From Reclinomonas americana ATCC 50394 (taxonomy: Eukaryota > Jakobida > Jakobea > Jakobida), in assembly GCA_048213135.1 (NCBI GenBank), contig PS015285.1:8904-72903 (forward strand): a DNA stretch of 64,000 nucleotides. Reading direction: 5' to 3'. Below are positions 1 through 9,719 of the stretch, in pieces. The notes under the pieces are model-generated. The model had not been told where the DNA came from. It did not search any database and was given only the letters and a program-made list of their open reading frames with translations. The number at the start of each line of letters is the position of its first letter. The stretch's first letter is position 1. Both the position numbers and the translations under genes were made by a program.

Positions 1-656
1 GCAGCAGCAGCGAAGACCACCAAACCATGCTGGCAATGTACATTGTACCGGCGACTGTCGTCGATCCGTTCTGCTTCTTGGCGACAACCACAGCCAAGTC
101 ACGACGAGAGCACTTGACGACCTGCTCACGCGGCAACTGCGCCAATCGCCGCAGCTCGTCCTCGCCCAAGCCCACATGAATGACACCGTCCATGATCTGC
201 ATGACTCAAGCGCATGAGAACCGACCCGACAGACACGCGCGCGCGCGACAGACATGCGCAACAGCAATGGTAGCCGGCACAGCGCCTTCCTCGCGCACTG
301 CACGCTCCACACTGAGCGCAGTCTGCAGATTCTGCGGGTACGGCATTCCTGACAGAGAAAAGTCAATCACAATGCAATGACACACACATCGCAACACACA
401 GACCATGTGTGATAATAGTGCTCTCCAGTGCCACCACCGGCCGCGCCTGCATCAACGCCACATACACCTCCTCACGCACACGCAGCAACTCGCGCTCTCC
501 TCCTCCTCCTCCTCCTCCAGTGGCGCATGCAGGCGCGTCTGAGGCACCTGCGCGCGCACTCGGCCACACATGTCTCGCTATGCGCGCAGCACGTGCCACT
601 GACGAACTCGATACGTGTTGCAGCAAGCGACGAGACCACTCGCTCATCGCACGCAA
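1..656 (-). CDS. psuG: Pseudouridine-5'-phosphate glycosidase (PsuG/indigoidine-synthase-A family), 3' end outside window
   Basis: The family splits pseudouridine 5'-phosphate into uracil and ribose 5-phosphate, the second step of pseudouridine breakdown. I read exons at about 656-404, 348-263 and 196-26, all with GT-AG introns. Joined, they give the family signatures [19 protein letters not shown], then [18 protein letters not shown], then [19 protein letters not shown] and [11 protein letters not shown]. The reading frame then reaches another donor at the window edge, so the C-terminal half, including any fused PfkB-type pseudouridine kinase domain, is not visible. About 45 residues before the conserved core are rich in Arg, Ser and Ala, with almost no acidic residues at the start, and contain a Gly run. 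This resembles a mitochondrial presequence (inference). The Met at 656 or the next Met, three codons on, could be the start. An N run begins at 665, so an upstream start cannot be excluded. The family call is strong; the start is uncertain. Confidence 0.85.
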
Positions 657-664
657 CTCTAGAA

Positions 665-1310
665 NNNNNNNNNNNNNNNNNNNNNNNNNNNNNNNNNNNN
701 NNNNNNNNNNNNNNNNNNNNNNNNNNNNNNNNNNNNNNNNNNNNNNNNNNNNNNNNNNNNNNNNNNNNNNNNNNNNNNNNNNNNNNNNNNNNNNNNNNNN
801 NNNNNNNNNNNNNNNNNNNNNNNNNNNNNNNNNNNNNNNNNNNNNNNNNNNNNNNNNNNNNNNNNNNNNNNNNNNNNNNNNNNNNNNNNNNNNNNNNNNN
901 NNNNNNNNNNNNNNNNNNNNNNNNNNNNNNNNNNNNNNNNNNNNNNNNNNNNNNNNNNNNNNNNNNNNNNNNNNNNNNNNNNNNNNNNNNNNNNNNNNNN
1001 NNNNNNNNNNNNNNNNNNNNNNNNNNNNNNNNNNNNNNNNNNNNNNNNNNNNNNNNNNNNNNNNNNNNNNNNNNNNNNNNNNNNNNNNNNNNNNNNNNNN
1101 NNNNNNNNNNNNNNNNNNNNNNNNNNNNNNNNNNNNNNNNNNNNNNNNNNNNNNNNNNNNNNNNNNNNNNNNNNNNNNNNNNNNNNNNNNNNNNNNNNNN
1201 NNNNNNNNNNNNNNNNNNNNNNNNNNNNNNNNNNNNNNNNNNNNNNNNNNNNNNNNNNNNNNNNNNNNNNNNNNNNNNNNNNNNNNNNNNNNNNNNNNNN
1301 NNNNNNNNNN
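665..1310. other. Assembly gap, 646 N
   Basis: A run of 646 N separates the psuG 5' end from the first visible exon of the PH-domain gene. Both genes probably have promoter or 5' sequence in it. No feature can be called inside. Confidence 0.99.
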
Positions 1311-3247
1311 GACGAGCGTTCACTGTTGTTGTTGTTGTTTGTGTGCGGCCAGAGTTCTCCATGTCGTTGTACACGCCCGAACGCACGTGGTTCCTGCAGT
1401 TGCCGGATGTGGAGACGCGGCGACGATGGGTGGAGGCGATTGAGCGGGCCAAGGTGCGCCTGTCTTTTTGTGCCTCTCTCTCTCTGTGTGTTGAGGCGCT
1501 GAGTGAGGAGCGTGCAGATCGTCCATCGTGCTCGGGATGCGCGGACGGCACACGATCACAGCCTGTTGGAGCTGGCGTCGCGGCTGAATGAGCTGTTTGA
1601 CTCGTCGGTAACCATTGGGGTGCGTGTGACCTTGTGTGCGTGCGGCTACTGTGTCGCCTCTTGTTCTTATGTGCGACGCAGGTGGACTGGGAGAGCTTCC
1701 AGAACGCGAGTACGGTGTTGTCTGAGGGTCCGGGAGTGGTCTCCTTTGTGGAGAACGACATTGTCAAGCCCAGTTGCGTGTGTGTGTGTGTTTGTGTCAT
1801 TCGCTTCGGTTGTGCTGCTGCTCAGTGGTGCTGTAGTCCTGTCGATGGGTCGGTCGGGCAATGATGTGCTGTCGGCGTGGCAGGTGAGTGGCTTCTGTTC
1901 GTCATCATTCGCATGTTCGGCAATCACACATTTGCGCCATCCACACACAGCGTGAGCTCGACGCCAAGGTCGTACAAGGTGAGCGCAAGTGTTTCTCCGC
2001 CCTCATTCTACTGTCATGCTCATGGTTGTCCGGCCGTGGTAGGGGTGTATCGTGTCATGGTGCAGCATCGTGACACGGTCGGCGAGGCGCATCTGACGAG
2101 TACGTTTTCACCCGGCACACGCACCCTCTGCTGCATGTACCCGGAGGCAGAACTCGGTCGCAAGGTGCTGTTCGAGCTGCGATCCAAGGCGCCAGCGGTG
2201 CAGGTGCGTCGATGGGAACACATCTGTTTTAGGTGACATTTGAAAGCCTCATGTGCCTGAATGGTTGGGCGTGCAGACGTCGGTGAATGTGGCGGAAAAG
2301 GCCATTATCGACAGCGTACAAGACTTTTCTTCCTGCGTCGGTGCGCCGCTCTGCAAGGGAAGGGGGGAGAGGGTGGAACGGGACACTCATTTTCATGATT
2401 CGCATGTGCAGTGAATTTCCCGGTGACTGTGGATCGACCGTCGGTGCTCGACGCCGATGCACCAACACGCGCCGCTATTGTGCTCACCAATTTGGTCGTG
2501 CCGGCCTTGTTCGCTGCCATTGGCAGCTTTTGTGAATCACATCAGGAACTGGCGGTGCTCTTTTTCCGCGACACGCTCAAGGCGCTCAGGTGCGACTCCA
2601 CGCTCCCGTGATTGTAAAGAGATGCAGAGCTGACCCATGTCTCTTTTGTGTGTGTGTGCGCGCGCTCGTCAGCATTCGGCATGTGCAACTCCAAAGCATG
2701 CAGGCAGACGTGCCGTACCGCATGTCCCCGGACTACCGCGTGGAGATTCGCTACACCAGCGACGGTGCCGATCAGAATCGCATGGTTCCGGCGCAGGATG
2801 AGCTCGCGGCGTTTTTCGTACAGCAAGCCAGCAAGGTGTGGTCCATCTCGCTCGTCGCACCACATTCGCACGTGCGCTCCCTCACATGTGCACCGGTGCA
2901 TGTAGGCGACGCTGCGTTCTGCGGAGCCGTCTTCGCCGATAGTGTCCCCGTCGGGGTCGCGTCGCGAGTCGACCTCGCTCGACAGACGGCGCGACGAGCG
3001 GATATCACAGCTGGAGGCGCAAGTGAGCACGCTCACGTCCCAGTTGGAGGCGCAGGCGCGTGCCATTCAGGAGATGCACGAGGCCATGGCGTCGCTGCTG
3101 GCGCGACATGATTCGCGACCGTCGTCGAACGACTTTGGCAGCACGGAGGAGACGACGGCGGGCGAGTGCTCCACCAACCCACCAAGACCTCCAACGACCG
3201 ACACTGCCGCCGCGGCAGCTGCCGAGGACGCTGGCGAGTCGCCATGA
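1311..3247 (+). CDS. PH-domain protein with C-terminal coiled coil, 5' end in gap
   Basis: The first visible exon, after an acceptor near 1355, encodes the last strand and helix of a pleckstrin-homology domain: FSMSLYTPERTWFLQLPDV followed by ETRRRWVEAIERAK, with the typical Trp in the final helix. About seven exons follow, separated by short GT-AG introns (for example donors near 1455, 1619 and 1775). They encode segments around HSLLELASRLNELFDSS, VDWESFQNASTVLSEG, YRVMVQHRDTVGEAHL, a stretch with LTNLVVPALFAAIGSF, and VPYRMSPDYRVEIRY. The last exon, from about 2922, has a coiled coil (DERISQLEAQVSTLTSQLEA) and a Ser/Thr/Ala-rich tail ending at TGA 3245-3247. I do not recognise the middle region. 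The PH fold suggests membrane or protein-scaffold binding, but no enzymatic domain is visible. The 5' half of the PH domain must lie in the N run. The APH1 gene ends convergently 81 bp downstream. Confidence 0.6.
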
Positions 3248-3328
3248 GCGGGGTGAAAAATGTGTGTCGAGAAAGAAAAAATAAGGGGAAAGAATGGTTT
3301 GGGTGAGGCGCGGCCAAGTGTACAATCG

Positions 3329-4451
3329 TCAATCGTTGAGTCGCAAATGCCTCGCCATCAGCCGATCCTCCTCCCGCAGCGCACGACCGCGCCTGTGCAA
3401 CAATGCAATCATGTCCACGGTGGCCGCAATGGTGAGCGTGCCGCCGAATACGCACGCCGCCAGATCGCTGCCATTCATCAGCAGACCCTGCACACGGCAT
3501 GGTCACCACCCGGAAAAACAACGACAACAACAATATAATCCATACGAACCATGACAGCCACCAACACATGCAACGCCGTGGGCGCCAGGAACGCCACGTA
3601 CCACCTCCTGCACTTGGTCATCATCTCAAACGTGAGCAGCGTCAGTCGCACATTGGCCAGCGCAAAGCCCAGCGCATTGAGCGACGCCGGAACAAGGAAC
3701 GGCATGACCTGGGAGGTGGTGAAAAGTGAGACCCGAGATCGAACGAGAAGAGAAGGGGGTAAGCTGAGGAAGGAAAAGGGTGAGTGAGTGAGAAGAGCAA
3801 GGGATACGCAGGAGGGGAATAAAGGAGGGAAAGAGTAGGAACAGCTGGGTGGAAGAGAAGGCAGAACACGTAACAGCTCCTGCAACCACCGGTGCCGCTC
3901 GGTAGTAGACGCCAGGACCAATCGCCGAGTCAAAGAGCACCGAGCCAAACATGCACAGACTGTGCGCAGCGCCAAAGCCCACACCCGCAGCCATGGCCGG
4001 CATTAGCGGATCGCCCAAGTCCGATCGATGCAGCGCCACTCCAAATCCCTTTTCCGTGCGCCTGACCACACAGAGACACAGAGACAGACAGAGAGCAAAG
4101 TGTCAACAAAGAGCACTGTCTCTCGCGCTTGTCACCACCTAGTCACCGGTACAAGACCACAAAGACAACACGCATGAGTTCTTGCAAGACAGCGCCAATG
4201 ATGAGCAGAGCAATGACCGAGGGAATGCCGGCCCACAGCACAGCCGAGGCCAGCACAGCCAGTGTGGCACAGAATGCACTGCGCACACTATGAGTGCACG
4301 TGCATGACAAAGCGCAAGCACAAGAGAGAAAGACGCACCCACTGACACACACAATGACCATGGGTGGAAACGGCAAGACAAAGCCGAGAAAGAGCGCAAT
4401 GAGTGGTCCATAGGCGATGAGACCGGCGCCAATGAGAAGCGCCCACGCCAT
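3329..4451 (-). CDS. APH1: APH1, gamma-secretase subunit
   Basis: APH1 is the multi-pass scaffold of gamma-secretase, the intramembrane aspartyl protease built with presenilin, nicastrin and PEN-2. Five exons read on the minus strand: 4451-4351, 4278-4147, 4061 to about 3891, then exons ending with TGA 3331-3329. The N-terminus MAWALLIGAGLIAYGPLIAL matches the APH1 first membrane segment. LLIIGAVLQELMRVVFVVLY matches the segment before the cytosolic loop. MAAGVGFGAAHSLCMFGSVL aligns with the GxxxGxxxG helix, keeping the first two glycines. Later segments (FLVPASLNALGFALANVRL and WYVAFLAPTALHVLVAVMV) fit TM5-TM6, with a His in the last that may match one of the conserved APH1 histidines. Total length of about 240 residues with seven hydrophobic segments agrees with the family. 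The start codon lies 61 bp from the divergent RasGEF start. Exon 1 ends in a (GT)n donor tract, so the exact junction is uncertain by two bases. Confidence 0.82.
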
Positions 4452-4512
4452 CTAATCGTTTTGATACGAATTTCATCGATTCATCATGCGTTTTCATTCG
4501 TGTTTCGTGCAA
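4452..4512. promoter_or_regulatory. Divergent spacer between APH1 and RasGEF
   Basis: Only 61 bp separate the APH1 ATG (minus, 4451) from the first in-frame ATG that I assign to the RasGEF (plus, 4513). The segment is noticeably more AT-rich than its surroundings. It must hold both 5' leaders and the promoter elements unless one start is wrong. No TATA box or other motif is clear. Confidence 0.35.
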
Positions 4513-4827
4513 ATGGCGTCGGGCAGTGGCGCCGTCGCGGAGGAGTCGCATGGACTGTTGGCGGTGCCGTCGGTGCCAACGCGACTGTACTTGACGCGTC
4601 GTTGAGTATATCTCTATGTCTATGTGTGCTTGGTATTTCCGCACACACAGAGGGAGAAGGAGAAGGGATAAAGTCGACGCCTGGATGACTCTAGGCGCAG
4701 GATAGAGGCGATGGAACCTCCCCATCTCTCTCCAGAACACACACACGCACACAGAACACATGCACAAATCGTCTCATGCACACTTTCTCTCACACACACA
4801 GCACACTCTCACTCACTCACCCACTCA

Positions 4828-4915
<88 letters not shown>

Positions 4916-7900
4916 GTNNNNNNNNNNNNNNNNNNNNCTTCCCCCTGTGGTGTCGTCGTCCTTTGCTCATGCGAGAGAGAACAGTCGCCACCGGCGACGC
5001 GGCCCACTGGTGGATCCGGGTTGACAGTGTCGACAGACTTTCCCATGTCGCCCATGTCGCGGCCGCGCAGCAGCAGTACGCACTCGATTGGGAGTTTCAC
5101 AGCGCCACACACGCCCAAGATCCACTACTACCTGGAGCCGACGGTGCCGGACTCGCCCAGTTGAGTCTCTCTCTCTCTCCCTTCGCCAACTCTCGCTCGT
5201 CTCTGACTCGCGTGGCCACGCAGAGACGGTGGTGCGTGTGTCGATGAGGAATGGTGAGCTGTTGGGCGGCGTGGTGGACCAGGGTGGGCTCGGCGACTCG
5301 TCGTTTGAGAGTGGAGCCATGCGGTTCGGCTCCGAGAGTGGCGACTTGATGAGTCCGCCGCCCGTGGGCGACGATGGCGAAGGACCAGTTGCGTGTCTTT
5401 GATCCCCGACTGACTTTACTTTGTCCGCTCATCCCCTCCTGATCAGCGAGGAGTGGGTCGTGGGGCCACAGACCGGAGTACGTGGTTGGCGCGAGCCATG
5501 AAGAAGCATCCGGACATGTTGCTGCTCCGCGAACGGCTGAGACCCATCAGTCGACATCCATCGTTCACGGTTGCGCCGTCGCTGCTGCAACCGCCAAAGC
5601 ACGCACACCATCTCGATGCGGAGGTGGGCGGAGCGTCGGGAAGTGGTGTGGGCGAGTTTCGTGGGCGCCTCCCAAACTGCCCGAGAAAATCGTGTTCTTC
5701 TCCTTCTTCTTATTCTCATCGGCGGCTCTGCGTAGTTTTGATGCGTCGCCCACGGAGGTGGCAGGACCGCCAGTGATCAGACCACCGCAGCGTTGCGTTG
5801 TGCACGTTCGTGGTGGTGGCGCGCACACACGTACCAAGCCTCATGTGTTTTGCGCCATGTGCAGAACGCGGTCTGACCGAGGTGCCGAATTACTTGAACC
5901 AGCGCACCCTTCTGCAGCTCATCATGGACCACCTGTCGGTGTGCAACCACAATACCACGCGCAAGGTCCTGGAGGAGGAGAGCGGCATGAAATGTGCGTG
6001 GCTGCTCCGTCGTCGATGCGTGTCCTTTCTGTGTCCAACCCCTCTCCCTGTAGTTGAGACGAGCACCACGGTGGCCAACATCAGTCCACTGAAGCTGCTG
6101 CTGCAAATGGGCGTGCCCGACGTCAACTCGATCTTTGATCCCAGCAAGGGTTCCACTGGTTTGACCATTTTTGGTGCCTCTTGCTTACTCACTCGGTCCT
6201 CGCCACTCATGTCGGTCCGCAGATCCCACGCTGCAGCGCAATGTGCCGCTGCTGGCCGGTGGCGGTGTGGAGGGCGAGATTCGTGATGGCTTGGTGATCA
6301 CGAGTTCTGTGTTGTCGCGTGGAAGCGAGGAGGCGGAAGACGAACGATTGGAGGACATGGAGGAGGCGCAGCGCGACGAGCTGCGACCTTTCTGGGACGA
6401 AGAGTTGAACGACGACAGTGGTATCTGCTACATGGAGAATGCGCCGGCGAGCGCCGACGGTCAGCCCGTCAAGGGCGGCTCGCTCAACAAGCTGGTGGAG
6501 AAGCTCACCTCACCCGGCAAACCCGGTGCGTGTGCGATGTGATGATGGTCTCTCTGCTATTGATGCCACAACTCACTCCCTTTTCGCTGTCACACAGAAC
6601 CGAAATACGTCAAGGTGTTGTCGCCTCGCATTCTGTCGACCTGTTCTTGTCTCTCGCTCATGTTTCTTTGTGGTTGTCTCTCCTTGCCAGACTTTCCTGG
6701 TCACCTACCGCTCGTTCTGCACACCAGAACGCCTGTTGCAGAAGCTCATTGAGCGGTGCGTGAGGAACTGGGATTTCTCTTGCTTACAACCCGTGCTCAT
6801 GTTTTTTCCAGCTTCAATGTGCCCGACTGGCACCCGGCGATGAAAGTGTCGGTGGACGATTACAACAGCCACCGACAGCACATTCAGCTGCGTGTCGGCA
6901 GCGTGTTGAAACAGTGGATGGACAATTTTGCGGCTGATTTTAATCAGAGTCTTGTTGCGTCGCGCTTATCCCCCCTGTCTCCCTCGCTACCTGCCTCTAT
7001 TGACCTGTACCCTCCGTTTTGATTCCCGCAGGCCAAGACGCTGAGTATCTTTATCGACACGACGCTGTCGCAAGTGGATTCTGTGAAGACACTGGCCAAG
7101 TCTCTGCGCGGGCTCCTCGACAAGAAGCTGCTGGGCCAGTCGCGCAACATTTCCGAGACGCACTTCTCGCAGACACCACCCGATCCGATCATCCCGCGCA
7201 ACATCTTCTCGCCGACGCTCTCCATCTGGGATCTGGACGACGAAGAGCTGGCGCGTCAGATCACGCTCTCCGAGTCCGAGTACTTTAGGCGCATTCAGGT
7301 GAGTCGCTCGCTCGTCCTCGAATGATATCTCCACGGTACCTAAAAATCCCCCACTCGGCACGCGCAGGCTTCCGAGCTGCTGAACCAGGCGTGGAACAAG
7401 CCGAAGTTGCGCCATCGCTCTCCGAACGTGCTGTCCATGATCGACCGCTTCAATCGCATCTCGAACTGGGTGGCGCGCTCCATTCTCGAACACGAGACTC
7501 TGCGGCAACGCCGTCCGAAGCTGCACCTCTTTATTCGCTTGTTGGGAGTTGCGTGTGTGTGTGTGTGTGTGTCATGTGACGTTGCGTGCGCTCACTGCCG
7601 CACAGCATTTGCGTGCCCTCAACAACTACAACTCGGTGCTGTCGGTGCTCGCCGGCTTGCAAATGTCGTCGGTGCATCGACTGAAGCACACGTGGGACGA
7701 CATGCCGAAGAATCTCACCAAGGTACAGCAGTGGAAAAGCTGTGCTTCTTGTGTGTGCCCTCGTGCTCACGCAGCATGCAGATCTACGAGGAGATTTGCA
7801 CATTGATGAACGCCCACCAGTCCTTCAAGAACTACCGTGAGAGCATTCACGGCATCAATCCACCATGTGTGCCGTACCTGTTGCGTTTGTTTCATACCGT

Positions 7901-8434
7901 GTATCTCTGACCGTGGTTGGGAGGCGGTGCTGACTGGCACTCACCACGCAGCGGCGTGTACCTTACCGATCTTACGTTTATCGAGGACGGCAATCCCGAC
8001 TTTGTCAAGTTTGGCGAGCGCACTCTGATCAACTGGGTACGCCTCGTGATGTGTGTACCACGCATGGGAGGCGTCCAACTCACTCACTCCGTGGCCGTGC
8101 AGGTGAAGCGCAGTCTGCTGGTCAATGTCATTGTCGAAATCAAGCTGGTTTGTCGTCTCCCCACCGCCCTCCTCCCTCCTCCTCCCCATCACTCACTGTC
8201 GCGCGCACCCACAGTACCAAGACAAGCCCTACTCGCTGCTCCGCATTCACCAAATCCAACAAGTTCTCGAATCCACCGTCATGCAAGACTGCCTCAACGA
8301 GGACATGCTGTACACTACATCACTCAAGCGCGAACCAGTTTCGTTTGTTTCCCCCGCAGCGCGCCCTTCCCTCGTTTCCTCTACTCACTTGCACACCTCG
8401 ACAGCGTGGCGCACCGCGAGAAAATATCCTGTAA
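4513..8434 (+). CDS. Ras guanine-nucleotide exchange factor (RasGEF_N plus CDC25 catalytic domain)
   Basis: The enzyme would reload a Ras-family GTPase with GTP at a membrane. The 5' part is uncertain: a first exon from ATG 4513 (MASGSGAVAEESHGLL) is followed by a long (AC)n and a 20-N gap, then Ser/Pro-rich exons from 4938. A LisH-like segment (LTEVPNYLNQRTLLQLIMDH) lies near 5877-5990. The RasGEF_N region runs from about 6450 to 7000 and contains GGSLNKLVEKLTSP and TFLVTYRSFCTPERLLQKL. The CDC25 domain spans about 7035-8330 over some six exons: IWDLDDEELARQITLSESEY, SMIDRFNRISNWVARSILEH, ALNNYNSVLSVLAGLQMSSV, then YLTDLTFIEDGNPDFV and YSLLRIHQIQQVLESTV. It ends in LYTTSLKREP plus a short last exon, with TAA at 8432-8434. 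A 17-nt exon (about 6599-6615, EPKYVK) bridges the RasGEF_N start. The C-terminal call is solid; the N-terminal exon order is not. Confidence 0.85.
4831..4914. repeat. (AC)42 microsatellite beside a gap
   Basis: An unbroken dinucleotide tract of about 84 bases abuts the 20-N gap at 4918. It lies in what should be an early RasGEF intron. Assembly probably broke here because of the repeat. Confidence 0.95.
4918..4937. other. Assembly gap, 20 N (scaffold join)
   Basis: Exactly 20 N follow the (AC)n tract inside the RasGEF gene. The same length recurs at four other places, so it is probably a placeholder and not a measured distance. Confidence 0.99.
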
Positions 8435-8530
8435 GACTGCAGAGACAAGCACAAAACGAAGTGAACCTTGGGAGGGTTGAGATGCGGAAATTCCCTTCTT
8501 TTCATTCTTGTTGTTGTGTGTTTGCGCAAA

Positions 8531-9345
8531 ATGTTTGCTGGTCTCTGGCGCGCCTATGCTCAATTCACCGAGCGCAATCCACTCGGAAGCAAGATGGTCT
8601 TGTCTGGCACTCTGTGGGTGCTCGGCGACACCATCTCGCAGTCTCTGGAGCGTGCCTATGCGCCCCCCAGGTGTGAGCAAGAGAGAAACACGCGGAGAAA
8701 TGATGACATTGTGTTGCTCACTGTGTTGCCTCTTTGCCTGCATGCGCTCTCTCCCTCGTGCAGTGAGACACAAGGTGAGCTTTCTCACAGCACATGCACT
8801 CACATACACTCTCTCTCACGCTCTTCTCGCGCGTGTCAAAGGGTTCGATTTCATGCGGACTCTGCGCTCGGCCTTCTTTGGTGCCTGTGTGTGGGCACCT
8901 CTCGGTCACAAGTGGTACGGCCTGCTTGATCGATGGGTAAAGGGCGCTCCGCATCTCAACACTGTGCAATCACTGATCTTGGACCAGGTGCTGCTGCTTC
9001 CTGTTGTTGTTGTCTTTTTTGAGTTGTTCCGACCCTAATGATGACCATTGCCTGTGTGTGTAGGGTGCTTTCGCGCCTTTCTTCTTGGCGACTCTGTTCA
9101 CTGTCATGACGTTGCTGCAAGGCGGCTCGCCTAGTGATGCCGCCAACAAGGTCAAGAGCGATCTCGTGCCGACTGTGCTCACCAACTGGACCGTGTGGAT
9201 TCCCGTGCAAATTCTCAATCTCACCAAGGTCCCCGTGCAGCAGCGTGTGGCCGTCATCAATGTGGTCGCTGTGCCGTGGAATGCCTTCCTTTGCTGGAAG
9301 AGTAATCGCTCTCGTACCACCGAGAAGCAGCCGCCAGCGGAATAA
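8531..9345 (+). CDS. Mpv17/PMP22 family membrane protein
   Basis: These are small proteins with about four membrane segments in inner mitochondrial or peroxisomal membranes; their transport role is still debated. Exons read as 8531-8670, 8764-8774, 8842-8987 and 9064-9345. The product is about 190 residues, the usual size. MFAGLWRAYAQFTERNPLGS and LSGTLWVLGDTISQSLE match the N-terminal block (Y..L...P..t......L...GD...Q). FDFMRTLRSAFFGACVWAPL with HKWYGLLDR matches the central block. TNWTVWIPVQILNLTKVPVQ followed by QRVAVINVVAVPWNAFLCW is the C-terminal Mpv17 signature. The second exon is only 11 nt and restores both phase and alignment. The start at 8531 is the first Met of the conserved block. 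The stop TAA is at 9343-9345. The gene follows the RasGEF on the same strand after 96 bp. Confidence 0.88.
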
Positions 9346-9719
9346 GCGCGACGTAATGGAATGTGGTGGCAATGGTTTTCTTTTTTGTCTGAACGGAATG
9401 AGTGTATCAATGCCCAGAGACAACCGCTGTCCCCGTCCGCCCCACAACACACGCACTCGCACCATCTCAAAAAAGAAACAGCGAAGGGGAGTCACGACAC
9501 GGAATAGTGACAAGGCCGAAAATTAAGAAATGGGAGGACACCAAAAAAAGCAGCACTCACAACACGACCAGATGCACACATACACACACGTACACACACG
9601 GAGGGAAAGAGGTGAAAAGGGGAGCAAAAAGAAAAAGAGAAGAAAGATTGCGGCCGGCTCAAGCACAGCAGGTGGCGAGGCGGCTGGGCGTGTTCAGCGA
9701 AGAGGTGTTGTCGCTTGGA
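9346..9719. other. Convergent intergenic spacer, no gene seen
   Basis: This 374-bp spacer lies between the stops of the Mpv17 and URC genes. It has short A-rich and (CA)n stretches around 9480-9650. I find no conserved reading frame. It should contain both 3' ends, but no clear polyadenylation signal stands out. Confidence 0.6.

Noticed and set aside
409-1800. Long open frames running through the 646-N gap on both strands
   Set aside because: They are open only because N is untranslatable. The flanking codons belong to different genes.
4711-5247. Open frames across the (AC)n tract and 20-N gap
   Set aside because: The Thr-His repeat is a translated microsatellite. Only the Ser-rich exon from 4938 looks like RasGEF coding sequence.
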